DNA of 64,000 nt from ZC4RG30 sp965652645 (GCA_965652645.1 CBFGXE010000007.1:1-64000); one strand, 5' to 3'; shown: positions 46,846-55,248, numbered from the stretch's first letter. Translations and numbers: made by a program. Notes: generated by a model not told the origin, from the letters alone.

Positions 46846-47712
46846 TCAGGTTCTTGCCTGGGTTATCGGTTCGCCGGCGGCAAGCTTTAGCCGCGCGGCA
46901 ACTGCTGTCAGCTTGGTGACATAGTCCGGATCGGTGGCGTAGCCACCCTGTGCCAGACCACGGGCGAAGGCTTCGGCATCACTGCCGGTCCCCAGTGCGG
47001 CCGCGTAACGCGGGTTGCCTTTCAGCAACCCCACATAATCCCGGATGGACTGCTCGGGTGAGCTGTAGGCTCGGAAGCCGTCGGTGACCTCCTGCATGCG
47101 GCCGCCGACGAATTCCTTCGTCCTGGATTCGTGCACGGCGCCCTTCCAGCCGGATCCCGCCTTGATGCCGAACAGGTTGAAGCCCGGCCGGCCGTCGGCC
47201 CCGGTGGGCATGGAGCGACCCCAGCCCGTCTCCAGCGCGGCATGCGCGATGATGGTGTCGGCGTCCACGCCCAGCTCGCGCCCGGCCGCGGTGGCGGCGG
47301 GCCGGATGCTGCGGACGAATTCATCGGCATCGCGCGGTGGCCATTGCGTGGCGGCCGGGGCGCCGTTGATCGCGGCCGTGGAAGGATCACCGCCGGCGCC
47401 GGGCGTGGCGCCCGCACCCTGCATCAGCTGCCGCACCAGGACATCCGCCAGGCCCAGGCCCCTGCCGCTGGAAAGCTGCGAGGCCAGCTGCTGGTCGAAC
47501 ATGTCCTGGTAGAAATCCTGCTGGTCGCTGCCGAAAGGATCTCCCGGCAGGCCCTCGCGCATGCTCTTGAGCAGCAGGCTTGTGAACAGGCTCTCGAATT
47601 GCCGTGCGGTCTCGCGCAGCGCCTCGGGCGTCTGCGCCGCGGCGTCGCGCTTCAGTGCGCCCAGGGCGGCCGGGTCGGCGTACAGCGAGGGATTGACGGC
47701 ACCGATGGTCAT
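46846..47712 (-). CDS. flgJ: Flagellar rod cap and peptidoglycan hydrolase FlgJ
   Basis: Two-domain protein of 288 residues. The N-terminal rod-scaffold domain (residues 1-95, ESLFTSLLLKSMREGLPGDP, DFYQDMFDQQLASQLS) is joined by a Pro/Ala-rich linker to a C-terminal glucosaminidase/muramidase domain with the catalytic Glu161 in AALETGWG. The enzyme domain opens the cell wall for the rod. The order flgI-flgJ-flgK is standard, with 8 bp to flgI. Confidence 0.96.
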   Translation of the reverse strand: MTIGAVNPSLYADPAALGALKRDAAAQTPEALRETARQFESLFTSLLLKSMREGLPGDPFGSDQQDFYQDMFDQQLASQLSSGRGLGLADVLVRQLMQGAGATPGAGGDPSTAAINGAPAATQWPPRDADEFVRSIRPAATAAGRELGVDADTIIAHAALETGWGRSMPTGADGRPGFNLFGIKAGSGWKGAVHESRTKEFVGGRMQEVTDGFRAYSSPEQSIRDYVGLLKGNPRYAAALGTGSDAEAFARGLAQGGYATDPDYVTKLTAVAARLKLAAGEPITQART

Positions 47713-47720
47713 GATGGTCC

Positions 47721-48836
47721 CTAGATGACGATCAGCTCGGCGCGCAGGGCGCCGGCTTCCTTCAGGGCCTCGAGGATGGCCACCAGGTCACCCGGTGCCG
47801 CCCCCACCTGGTTCACCGCGCGCACGATCTCGTTGAGGTCCACGCCGGCGTCGAACAGGAACATGCGCGCGTCCGCCTGCTCCAGGGAAATCTCGCTGCG
47901 CGGCGTCACCACGGTCTCGCCGCGCGAGAAGGGCTGCGGCTGCGTCACGTCCAGCCTTTCGGTGATGGTCACCGACAGCGAGCCATGCGCCACCGCGGCC
48001 GGCGTCACGCGCACGCGCGAGCCGATCACCACGGTGCCGGTGCGGGAATTGACGATCACGCGGGCCGGGGCATCGCCCGGTTCCACCTCGATGGCCTCAA
48101 GTGTGGAGAGATAGGCGATGCGCTGGTTGGGATCCACCGGTGCGGCAACCTTCACCGACACTGCGTCCATGGCCTGGGCCGTTCCCTCGCCCAGCAGCTG
48201 GTTGATGCCGCCGGCCAGCCGGGCGGCCGTCGTGAAGTCCGGGGTGTGCAGGTTCAGCACCACGTGCGGCTGCGAGGTGAAGCTGTTGGGCACCTCGCGC
48301 TCCACCGTGGCACCGTTCGGCACACGGCCGCTGGAAGGCACGTTCACCGACAGCTTCGAGCCGTCGCTGCCCTTGGCGCCGAAGCCGCTGACCACCAGGC
48401 TCCCCTGCGCAATGCCGTACACCTCGCCGTCCACGCCGCGCAGCGGCGTCATCAGCAGCGTGCCGCCGCGCAGCGAGGCCGCGTTGGCGATGGATGACAC
48501 CGTCACGTCGATGGTCTGGCCAGCCTTGGAGAACGGCGGCAGGTCGGCGGTGACCACCACCGCGGCCACGTTCTTCAGCTGCGGGTTCACGTTCGGCGGC
48601 ACGGTGATGCCGAAGGTGGCCAGCATGTTCTTGATGCTCTGGATGGTGAATGGCGCCTGGCTGGTCTGGTCGCCGGTGCCGTCGAGGCCCACCACCAGGC
48701 CGTAGCCCACCAGCTGGTTGCCGCGCACGCCGGCCACCGAAGCCAGGTCCTTCACCCGCTCCGCCTGGGCCACGGGCACCAGTGCGGCAAGGCCCAGCAG
48801 GGCCGCGGCCATCAGAAGCTTGGCATGGCGTTTCAT
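47721..48836 (-). CDS. flgI: Flagellar P-ring protein FlgI
   Basis: Periplasmic ring protein of 371 residues. The ATG at 48836 gives a signal peptide (1 to about 26, ending VAQA) and the mature start ERVKDLASVAGVRGNQLVGY. The motifs VVGLDGTGDQTSQAPFT and RGGTLLMTPLRGVDGEVYGI follow. Its start overlaps the flgH stop by one base (TGATG). Confidence 0.97.
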   Translation of the reverse strand: MKRHAKLLMAAALLGLAALVPVAQAERVKDLASVAGVRGNQLVGYGLVVGLDGTGDQTSQAPFTIQSIKNMLATFGITVPPNVNPQLKNVAAVVVTADLPPFSKAGQTIDVTVSSIANAASLRGGTLLMTPLRGVDGEVYGIAQGSLVVSGFGAKGSDGSKLSVNVPSSGRVPNGATVEREVPNSFTSQPHVVLNLHTPDFTTAARLAGGINQLLGEGTAQAMDAVSVKVAAPVDPNQRIAYLSTLEAIEVEPGDAPARVIVNSRTGTVVIGSRVRVTPAAVAHGSLSVTITERLDVTQPQPFSRGETVVTPRSEISLEQADARMFLFDAGVDLNEIVRAVNQVGAAPGDLVAILEALKEAGALRAELIVI

Positions 48837-49513
48837 CACATCGGGTTCCAGATGGAGTTGAAGAAGCGGGACAGCAGGCCCGGCCTGTTGGCGTCGTTGA
48901 GCGCGCCGCGCGCGCCGTAGGCAATGCTGGCGTCGGCGACCTTGTAGGAATAGATGGTGTTGTCCGGCAGGATGTCGACCGGGCGGATCACGCCCTGGAT
49001 GCGCACGAACTCGCGCCCCTGGTTGATCTCGATCCACTTCTGCCCGCGCACGACCAGGTTGCCATTGGACAGGCGCTTCGCCACCGTGACGGTGACATTG
49101 CCCTGCAGGCGGTTGGACAGGCTGCTGTCACCCTTGCCCTCGAAGCTACGGCTGTTCTCCATGGTGGCGGAGAGTTCCTTGCCACCGATGGACAGTGGCG
49201 ATCCGCCCAGCACCGGCGCGGCGATGTCCACCGACGTGTCCTTCGCGGTGGTGGTGCTGGAGCTCTTCTGGGCCGCGGTATTCTCGGACAGGATGATGGT
49301 CACGGTGTCACCCACGCGATGGGCCACCTGGTTCTCGAACAGCGGGCGGTCATAACCGGCCTGGTAGATGGCCCCGTTGGCCGGCTCGTCGCGCGGCAAC
49401 TCCTCGGGCCACGTGGCGGCAAAGTCGTCGTAGGCCGGCGCAACCGCACATGCCTGCAGCAACAGGGCTGCGGCGACGCCGGCGGCGAGGATCAGGAAAC
49501 GCTGGTTGCTCAC
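48836..49513 (-). CDS. flgH: Flagellar L-ring lipoprotein FlgH
   Basis: Outer-membrane ring protein of 225 residues starting with a GTG at 49513 that overlaps the flgG stop (GTGA). The lipobox LLQAC gives lipidated Cys22. The body has HRVGDTVTIILSENTAAQKS and GNVTVTVAKRLSNGNLVVRG, then WIEINQGREFVRIQGVIRP, as in the family. Confidence 0.96.
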   Translation of the reverse strand: MSNQRFLILAAGVAAALLLQACAVAPAYDDFAATWPEELPRDEPANGAIYQAGYDRPLFENQVAHRVGDTVTIILSENTAAQKSSSTTTAKDTSVDIAAPVLGGSPLSIGGKELSATMENSRSFEGKGDSSLSNRLQGNVTVTVAKRLSNGNLVVRGQKWIEINQGREFVRIQGVIRPVDILPDNTIYSYKVADASIAYGARGALNDANRPGLLSRFFNSIWNPM

Positions 49514-50295
49514 AGGTTGTTGCTCACGTATTGCAGCATCTGGTCGGTGGTGGAGATCGCCTTGGAGTTCATTTCGTAGGCGCGCTGCGTCTCGATCATC
49601 GACACCAGCTCCTCCACCACGTTGACGTTGGACCCTTCCAGGAAGCCCTGCTGCAGCAGGCCGAGGCCGTTGAGGCCCGGAGTGCTGCTCTGTGCCGGGC
49701 CGCTGGCGGCGGACTCCACCAGCAGGTTCTCGCCACGCGGCTGGAGGCCCGCGGGATTGACGAAGTCGGTGAGCTGCAGCGTGCCGATCTGCGTCGGCGA
49801 GGTCTGGCCGGCGATCTGTGCACTCACCGTTCCGTCTGCACCGATGGTCACGCTCTGCGTGCCCTGCGGGATGGAGATGCCAGGCTGCACGCGGTAGCCG
49901 CTGGAAGTCACCAGCTCACCCTCGGCGCTGGTCTTGAACGAACCATCGCGGGTGTAGGCGAAACTGCCATCCGGCAGCAGCACCTGGAAGAAACCGCGGC
50001 CGTTGATGGCCACGTCCAGCGCGTTGCCGGTGTTGTTCAGGCCGCCCTGCGAGTGGTTCTTCTCGGTGGCCACCACGCGCACGCCGGTGCCGAGGTTCAG
50101 GCCCGTGGGCGCCACCGTGTCCTGCGAGGTGGCCGAACCCACCTGCTTGACGTTCTGGTAGAGCAGGTCCTCGAATACCGCACGGTCCTTCTTGAAGCCG
50201 GTGGTGTTCACGTTGGCCAGGTTGTGCGAGATCACCGTCATGCGCGTCTGCTGCGCGTCGAGTCCGGTCTTGGCGGCCCAAAGTGCGGAATGCAT
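49510..50295 (-). CDS. flgG: Flagellar distal rod protein FlgG
   Basis: Distal rod subunit of 261 residues. The N-terminal SALWAAKTGLDAQQTRMTVI, SHNLANVNTTGFKKDRAVFE and C-terminal VEELVSMIETQRAYEMNSKA are standard. The D1 insert contains NHSQGGLNNTGNALDVAING. It lies 33 bp after flgF. Confidence 0.97.
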   Translation of the reverse strand: MHSALWAAKTGLDAQQTRMTVISHNLANVNTTGFKKDRAVFEDLLYQNVKQVGSATSQDTVAPTGLNLGTGVRVVATEKNHSQGGLNNTGNALDVAINGRGFFQVLLPDGSFAYTRDGSFKTSAEGELVTSSGYRVQPGISIPQGTQSVTIGADGTVSAQIAGQTSPTQIGTLQLTDFVNPAGLQPRGENLLVESAASGPAQSSTPGLNGLGLLQQGFLEGSNVNVVEELVSMIETQRAYEMNSKAISTTDQMLQYVSNNL

Positions 50296-50328
50296 GGTTC
50301 TGTCCTCTATGAATCCTGGTTATGCCTG

Positions 50329-51069
50329 CTAGCGCATCGACAGCAGCCGCGCGGAGGCGGTGCCGTTGTCCTCGGCGGTCTTCATCGCCCGTACCTGCAG
50401 GTCGAAGCGGCGCGACAGCTCGATCATGTTCACCAGCGCATCTGCCACGTTGACGTTGCTGGTTTCCAGCACGCCGGAGACCAGCGTGGTGGCGGCATCG
50501 GGGATGGCATCGCCGCCATCCTTCATGCGCAGCAGGCCATCGGCGCCCTTGGCGAGCTCGCCGGCTTGCGGCCTCACCAGCTTGATGCGTCCCACCTCGG
50601 CGCGCGTCTCGGGCCCCTGCCCCAGCGGCACGATGGAAATGGTGCCGTCGGCACCGATGGCAATGGAGGAATGCGGCGGCACCGACAACGGACCGCCATC
50701 GCCCATCACCGCAAGGCCGGTGCCGGTGCGCAGCTGGCCGGAGGCGTCGATGCGCAGGTCGCCGGCGCGGGTGTAGGCCTCGCGGCCGTCCATCGCCATC
50801 ACCGCGATGTAACCCTCGCCCTGCACGGCCACGTCCAGGTCACGCCCCGTCGGCACCAGCGTGCCGGTGGTGGCGTCGAAGCCGGTGGTGGAAGCGGTCG
50901 CATACACGCGCGAACCGAACCCGTCGCCGGCCACATGCCGCGCCTGGAACGCCGCCAGGTCGGCGCGGAAGCCGGTGGTGGAGGCGTTGGCCAGGTTGTG
51001 GTTGTTGGCGGCCTGTGCCTGCAGGGTCTCGCGGGCACCGGTCATCGCAACATACAGCATGCGGTCCAT
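50329..51069 (-). CDS. flgF: Flagellar proximal rod protein FlgF
   Basis: Rod subunit of 246 residues with N-terminal RMLYVAMTGARETLQAQAAN, NHNLANASTTGFRADLAAFQ and C-terminal NVADALVNMIELSRRFDLQV. The segment DLDVAVQGEGYIAVMAMDGR is typical of FlgF. It lies 18 bp after flgE in the expected order. Confidence 0.96.
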   Translation of the reverse strand: MDRMLYVAMTGARETLQAQAANNHNLANASTTGFRADLAAFQARHVAGDGFGSRVYATASTTGFDATTGTLVPTGRDLDVAVQGEGYIAVMAMDGREAYTRAGDLRIDASGQLRTGTGLAVMGDGGPLSVPPHSSIAIGADGTISIVPLGQGPETRAEVGRIKLVRPQAGELAKGADGLLRMKDGGDAIPDAATTLVSGVLETSNVNVADALVNMIELSRRFDLQVRAMKTAEDNGTASARLLSMR

Positions 51070-51087
51070 GGGAATGCCTGCCTGCTA

Positions 51088-52305
51088 TCAGCGGATGTTG
51101 ATGATGGTCTGGGTGATGGCGTCGGACGTCGAGATCATCTTCGCGTTCGCCTGGAAGTTGCGCTGCGCGGTGATCATGTTCACCAGCTGGGTGGTGATGT
51201 CGACGTTGGAGGCCTCCAGCGCGCCGGACTGGATCAGCCCGAAGCCCGAAGTGCCGGCCTGGCCGCGCAGGGCCTGGCCGGAGGCGAAGGTCTCGGCCCA
51301 GTTGGTGTCGGCGAGCTGCTGCAGGCCGTTGGGGTTGGCGAAGTTCGACAGCGCCACCTGGCCCAGGATGCTGGAGCGGCCATTGGTGAAGCGCGCCTGC
51401 ACCACGCCGGCCTTGTCGATGTCGATGCCGATCAGGCGGCCGGTGGTGTAGCCGTCCTGCGTGATGTTGCCCACGCTGAACACGCTGCCGTACTGCGTGG
51501 TACCGCCCACGTCGATGGTGATCGACATGTCGGCGGCGCCGGTGGCCGGTTCATAGGCCGGGAAGGCGAGCTCGGCAGGGTTCGGGTCGGTGAGGCGGCC
51601 CATGTTGTCGAAGGTGATGCCGGGCGAGGCGCCCACGTCATTGCCGTCGATGAAGAAGCGCGTGGTCCAGGCACCGGGATCATCTTCCTTGATGAAGTAC
51701 ACCGTTGCGGTATGGGCAGCGCCAAGCGAGTCATATACCGTCAGCGAAGTGGCGCGGGTGAAGCTGGTGGGGACGGTGGGGTCGAAGTCCGGATTGGCCG
51801 GGGGCACTGCGTCGGAGGGCAGGTTGGCCAGCAGCTCCACGCTGGAGGTGGCCTGCGGGGCGCTCTCGGAAGTCACCAGCCTGAGGTCGGCCAGCGAGCC
51901 GGTGTTGAAGCCACCGCCCACCACCGGCGGGAAGACCTGCAGGCGCTGGCCCTGCGCATTCACCACGTAACCTTCCGCATCGGTGCGGAACGCGCCGGCG
52001 CGGGTGTAGGCATAGGAACCGTTGTCGCTCACCGTGAAGAAGCCCGTGCCGCTGATGGCGAGGTCCAGGCTGTTGTCGGTGAAGTCGACGTTGCCCTGGC
52101 TGAACTGCTGGGCCACGTCCGACACGCGCACGCCGTTGCCGGGAGTGAGCGTGGCCACGCCCTGTGCCGACACGGCGAAGAGCTCGGCGAACTCCGTGCG
52201 GGATTCCTTGAACCCCGTGGTGGAGCTGTTGGCGATGTTGTTGGCGGTGACGCTGAGGTCCGCCGAGGCGGCGTTCAGTCCACTGAGGGCGAGACGGAAG
52301 GGCAT
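51088..52305 (-). CDS. flgE: Flagellar hook protein FlgE
   Basis: Hook subunit of 405 residues. N-terminal PFRLALSGLNAASADLSVTA with NNIANSSTTGFKESRTEFAE, and C-terminal NVDITTQLVNMITAQRNFQA, are conserved. The middle (about 90-330) holds the D1/D2 surface domains, including LTVYDSLGAAHTATVYFIKE. It starts 10 bp after flgD. Confidence 0.97.
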   Translation of the reverse strand: MPFRLALSGLNAASADLSVTANNIANSSTTGFKESRTEFAELFAVSAQGVATLTPGNGVRVSDVAQQFSQGNVDFTDNSLDLAISGTGFFTVSDNGSYAYTRAGAFRTDAEGYVVNAQGQRLQVFPPVVGGGFNTGSLADLRLVTSESAPQATSSVELLANLPSDAVPPANPDFDPTVPTSFTRATSLTVYDSLGAAHTATVYFIKEDDPGAWTTRFFIDGNDVGASPGITFDNMGRLTDPNPAELAFPAYEPATGAADMSITIDVGGTTQYGSVFSVGNITQDGYTTGRLIGIDIDKAGVVQARFTNGRSSILGQVALSNFANPNGLQQLADTNWAETFASGQALRGQAGTSGFGLIQSGALEASNVDITTQLVNMITAQRNFQANAKMISTSDAITQTIINIR

Positions 52306-52315
52306 GGGGGTCTCC

Positions 52316-52969
52316 TTACATCACCCGGCGCACGTGGCCGAGCGAAATGGGTCCGAGGTCGGTATTGAGGGTGAGGCTGAAATCCTGGGGATCGATGCTG
52401 ACGCTGCCCACGTGGGCCAGCAGGTTGGTGGGCAGCTGCTCGCTGGTGCCGGCCACGTCGGCCACCACCGCGATCCCGTATTCGCCCACCGGGGCGCGCG
52501 AGCCATCGTCGGTGGTGCCATCCCATTCAAAGACGGTTTCGCCCTGCTGCGGGCTCAGCGCCACGCTGCGCACCTGCTGGCCGCTGGCGTCGGTGATCAC
52601 CAGGCGCACCGAGCGGGTGGCCTCGGGAATCTCCACCGTGCCGACCACCGAGCCCTCCTCCCCGATCACGGCGGTGCCGGAGGAGACGAGCACGTCGCGG
52701 CCCACCATGCTGGTTCCGCCGAGCACCTGCGAGGAACGCAAGGCGTCTGACAGGGTCGAGATCGAGCCCTGCATTCCCTGGATTCCCGTGACCGTGCCGA
52801 ACTGCGCCAGCTGGCCGAGGAAGTCCGCCGGGTCAACCGGGCTGGTGGGATCCTGGTGGCGCAGCTGCGCCAGCATCAGCTGCAGGAAGGCATCCTGCCC
52901 GAGCTGGTCCTTGGGCTTGCTGGCCGCCGAGGCGGCCTGCGTGCTGGATGTGATGGCGTCAATGCTCAT
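52316..52969 (-). CDS. flgD: Flagellar hook cap/scaffold protein FlgD
   Basis: Hook assembly cap of 217 residues. The N-terminal export and assembly region includes KDQLGQDAFLQLMLAQLRHQ, DPTSPVDPADFLGQLAQFGT. The C-terminal FlgD Ig-like and Tudor-like domain shows VVGTVEIPEATRSVRLVITD and GETVFEWDGTTDDGSRAPVG. It lies 2 bp after flgC. Confidence 0.96.
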   Translation of the reverse strand: MSIDAITSSTQAASAASKPKDQLGQDAFLQLMLAQLRHQDPTSPVDPADFLGQLAQFGTVTGIQGMQGSISTLSDALRSSQVLGGTSMVGRDVLVSSGTAVIGEEGSVVGTVEIPEATRSVRLVITDASGQQVRSVALSPQQGETVFEWDGTTDDGSRAPVGEYGIAVVADVAGTSEQLPTNLLAHVGSVSIDPQDFSLTLNTDLGPISLGHVRRVM

Positions 52970-52971
52970 GG

Positions 52972-53394
52972 TTACTGTCCGAGCCTCAACGTCGCCAGCA
53001 GCAGCTCCTTGGACGTATTGAGCACTTCCACGTTGTTCTGGTAGGCGCGGGAGGCGCTGATCATGTCGACCATCTCCTCCACCACGTTCACGTTGGGCGC
53101 GAAGACGTAACCTTCGGCGTTGGCGAGCGGATTGCCCGGCTCGTAGCGCATCGAGGGGGCGCGCGAGTCCTCCACGATCTGCGTCACCTGCACGGCGACG
53201 CCGGGATTCATGCCGGGCCTGCCGGCCATCTCCGCGCGCACGGCCTCGAATACCGGGTGCCTGGCCTTGTAGGCGCCTTCCGCCGTGCCGCTGACGCTTT
53301 CCGCGTTGGCGAGGTTGCTGGCCACGGTGTTGAGCCGCACGGACTGGGCGGCCATGCCCGAGCCTGCGATGTCGAAGATCTTGAACGAGGACAT
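52972..53394 (-). CDS. flgC: Flagellar proximal rod protein FlgC
   Basis: Rod subunit of 140 residues with N-terminal IFDIAGSGMAAQSVRLNTVA, SNLANAESVSGTAEGAYKAR and C-terminal PNVNVVEEMVDMISASRAYQ, NNVEVLNTSKELLLATLRLG. It follows flgB by 10 bp. Confidence 0.97.
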   Translation of the reverse strand: MSSFKIFDIAGSGMAAQSVRLNTVASNLANAESVSGTAEGAYKARHPVFEAVRAEMAGRPGMNPGVAVQVTQIVEDSRAPSMRYEPGNPLANAEGYVFAPNVNVVEEMVDMISASRAYQNNVEVLNTSKELLLATLRLGQ

Positions 53395-53404
53395 GCGGAT
53401 CTCC

Positions 53405-53824
53405 TTACTGGCCGGTGATGGCGGTCATCAGCGAGCGGAACTTCGAAGAGAGGAACTGCAGCGTGGCCTGGTAGCGCACGGCGTTGTCCGCGAAGGCGGC
53501 CTGCTCCAGCTGCGCATCCACGGTGTTGCCGTCCAGCGAGGGGGCCAGCGGCGTGCGGTATTGGAGGAAGGCGGCCGTGGAGCCGGCCTGCCGCGCAACG
53601 TCGGCACCGGCGCCGATGTGGCCGGGCCGCGTGGCCTTCATCGCGCCGGGGGCCGCGGCGGCGCTGGTGCTTGCGGCCAGCGCGGCGCGGAAGTCCAGGT
53701 CCTGTGCCTTGTAGCCCGGCGTGTCCGCATTGGCGAGGTTGCGCGCCAGCAGCTCGGTGCGCTGCTCGCGCAGCTTGAGCGCGTGCGCATGCACTCCCAG
53801 GTACGAATCCAGATTCAAGGCCAC
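53405..53824 (-). CDS. flgB: Flagellar proximal rod protein FlgB
   Basis: Rod subunit of 139 residues. The GTG at 53824 is chosen: GGAG lies 5 nt upstream and it gives the normal N-terminus (VALNLDSYLGVHAHALKLRE). Longer in-frame starts would cross the promoter. The rod signature LLARNLANADTPGYKAQDLD and C-terminal NAVRYQATLQFLSSKFRSLM are conserved. It is first in the flgB-to-flgL run and has a perfect sigma-54 promoter. Confidence 0.95.
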   Translation of the reverse strand: MALNLDSYLGVHAHALKLREQRTELLARNLANADTPGYKAQDLDFRAALAASTSAAAAPGAMKATRPGHIGAGADVARQAGSTAAFLQYRTPLAPSLDGNTVDAQLEQAAFADNAVRYQATLQFLSSKFRSLMTAITGQ

Positions 53825-53832
53825 GGAAACTC

Positions 53833-53861
53833 CGTCAATAACCCGACTTGCGGGATTGACG
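53833..53861. promoter_or_regulatory. Inverted repeat between the flgB -12 box and start codon
   Basis: CGTCAAT at 53833-53839 and ATTGACG at 53855-53861, with an inner CCCG/CGGG pair. It spans the predicted flgB transcription start (about 53851) and touches the -12 box. The half-site GTCAATA resembles the FleQ half-site. Confidence 0.45.
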
Positions 53862-53862
53862 A

Positions 53863-53877
53863 GCAACAGCCGTGCCA
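53863..53877 (-). promoter_or_regulatory. Sigma-54 promoter of the flgB operon
   Basis: Minus-strand TGGCAC-GGCTG-TTGC, a full consensus match. The predicted start is about 53851, giving a 27-nt leader with GGAG before the flgB GTG. Confidence 0.87.
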
Positions 53878-53931
53878 TGTGGCTGCCCGGGGCCGGAACG
53901 GGCTTCAGGCGGGCCCGTGGCGCATCGAGGG

Positions 53932-53947
53932 TGTGATGGCACTCACA
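53932..53947. promoter_or_regulatory. Perfect CRP-type palindrome between flgB and flgA
   Basis: TGTGA-TGGCAC-TCACA. Its centre is about 88 bp upstream of the predicted flgB start and about 139 bp upstream of the flgA start, so it could serve both divergent sigma-54 promoters. Confidence 0.6.
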
Positions 53948-54052
53948 ACGCAGTGGCAAGTCGTTGCCGCTGCCGCGGCGAAAGGCGCCCGCATCGGCCG
54001 CATCCTCATCTGCTGTATCGGCACGCTCGCGGACAACTTGAGCAGGCCTGCA

Positions 54053-54067
54053 TGGCACGCGACTTGC
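54053..54067 (+). promoter_or_regulatory. Sigma-54 promoter of flgA
   Basis: TGGCAC-GCGAC-TTGC, a full consensus match. The predicted start is about 54079 and the flgA ATG is at 54081, so the mRNA would be essentially leaderless. Confidence 0.82.
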
Positions 54068-54080
54068 TCATTCCTCCGGC

Positions 54081-54779
54081 ATGAACGGCCGATACACGAG
54101 AAACGCCTGGATTCCGTCACTGCTGCTGGCATCGGCTGCCGGCGCGCAGTCCTGGCAGCCGCCGCAGGGGATACAGAAGGCTGCCGAGGATTTCCTCGTC
54201 GCGCAGTACTCCGGCGCGGACCACAAGGTGTTCGCCAGCGCCGATGCCCTGGATCCACGCCTGCGGCTTGCCGCCTGCACACGGCCACTGGAGGGCGCAT
54301 TGCCCAACGCCAATCGCGTTGGCCCGCGCGTCACCGTGGGCGTGAAATGCACGGCCCCGCGCTGGGTCGTGTACGTGCCGGTGCGCATCGAGACCGAATT
54401 GCCGGTGCTGGCATTGCGCCGCGCGCTGGACCGGGGCAGCCCGGTGACGGCCGCGGATGTGGAGCAGCGCACACTTCGTGTGCCGGGCCTCTCCGCCGGC
54501 TACATCAATAATGTGGAGCAGCTGGCCGGACGCCACCTGCGCCGCCAGGCCGCGCCGGGCACCGCCCTCACGGTGGACCTGCTGGCCGCCGACATCCTCG
54601 TCAGGCGTGGCCAGCGCGTCGCGCTGGTGATCAGCGCGGGCGGCCTGGAGGTGCGCGCACAGGGCGAGGCGATCTCCGACGCCACGCCCGCCGGCCGGGT
54701 GCGCGTGCTCAACCTCGCCTCCCGCCGCATCGTCGAGGGCCAGGTGGAAAGCAGTGAAGTGGTGCGGGTGAGCCTCTGA
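54081..54779 (+). CDS. flgA: Flagellar P-ring assembly chaperone FlgA
   Basis: Periplasmic chaperone of 232 residues for FlgI. A signal peptide covers residues 1 to about 22 (SLLLASAAGA). The N-terminal part includes LDPRLRLAACTRPLEGALPN, and the C-terminal SAF-type domain includes ALRRALDRGSPVTAADVEQR, LVRRGQRVALVISAGGLEVR and GRVRVLNLASRRIVEGQVES. Two cysteines (near 67 and 90) may form the family disulfide. No Shine-Dalgarno precedes the ATG. It is divergent from flgB. Confidence 0.95.
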   Translation: MNGRYTRNAWIPSLLLASAAGAQSWQPPQGIQKAAEDFLVAQYSGADHKVFASADALDPRLRLAACTRPLEGALPNANRVGPRVTVGVKCTAPRWVVYVPVRIETELPVLALRRALDRGSPVTAADVEQRTLRVPGLSAGYINNVEQLAGRHLRRQAAPGTALTVDLLAADILVRRGQRVALVISAGGLEVRAQGEAISDATPAGRVRVLNLASRRIVEGQVESSEVVRVSL

Positions 54780-54842
54780 TGCGCCTGAATGCGACATATT
54801 GCACGGTTTGCCCGGCGCACCGCGGTTATCGTGAGATCACCC

Positions 54843-54869
54843 TAAAGTTCGCCGCCCCTCGACCGATAC
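54843..54869 (+). promoter_or_regulatory. Sigma-28 (FliA) promoter of flgMN
   Basis: TAAAGTTC at 54843, with ACCGATAC after the standard 15-nt spacing from TAAA. The predicted start is about 54876, 13 nt before the first ATG (54889) and 37 nt before a GTG at 54913 that has a better ribosome-binding site. A GTGA-GA-TCAC dyad abuts the -35. Confidence 0.8.
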
Positions 54870-54888
54870 ATCATTCGAAGAGCCAGCA

Positions 54889-55248
54889 ATGAAAGTACCG
54901 GGAGAGCCCCTCGTGTCCACCAAGATCACCCCCCTCGAGCCGAAACCGGCGCGCGTGTCGCCCGCCACGGCCGGGCGCACCGTCTCCGGCAGTGCCGGGG
55001 GATCCGGTGGGGAACCCCCTGCCCCGGCGGCAGAGGTGAAGATCACCGGTGCCGCGCGCGGCCTGGCCGCCATCGAGGAATCGCTGCGCGCCCTGCCCGC
55101 CGTGGATGAGCTGCGCGTGGCCGCGGTGAAGCAGCGCCTGCAGGATGGCAGCTACCAGGTCGATCCGCAGCGCGTGGCCGACAAGCTGCTGCGCCTGGAG
55201 GGCGACCTGTCGCGCGCCCTGCCGCTGGACGCAAGCCCGCTGAAATAA
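54889..55248 (+). CDS. flgM: Anti-sigma-28 factor FlgM
   Basis: Inhibits FliA until it is exported through the finished hook. The 119-residue form begins at the ATG at 54889; a GTG at 54913 (VSTKITPLEPKP) with GGGAGAG upstream would give 111 residues and may be the real start. The N-terminal half is disordered (Gly/Pro/Ala-rich), and the C-terminal FliA-binding helices read VDELRVAAVKQRLQDGSYQV DPQRVADKLL in continuous form. It is under a FliA promoter (feedback) and is followed by flgN after 3 bp. Confidence 0.92.
   Translation: MKVPGEPLVSTKITPLEPKPARVSPATAGRTVSGSAGGSGGEPPAPAAEVKITGAARGLAAIEESLRALPAVDELRVAAVKQRLQDGSYQVDPQRVADKLLRLEGDLSRALPLDASPLK

Noticed and set aside
49450..52368. 972-codon plus-strand open frame opposite flgH-flgE
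   Set aside because: Antisense shadow of four well-conserved flagellar genes; no ribosome-binding site or domain.
53937..53951. TGGCAC-N5-ACGC on the plus strand as an additional flgA sigma-54 promoter
   Set aside because: The GG-N10-GC spacing fits but the -12 is ACGC, and the bases belong to the TGTGA-N6-TCACA palindrome; the full match at 54053 is far better.
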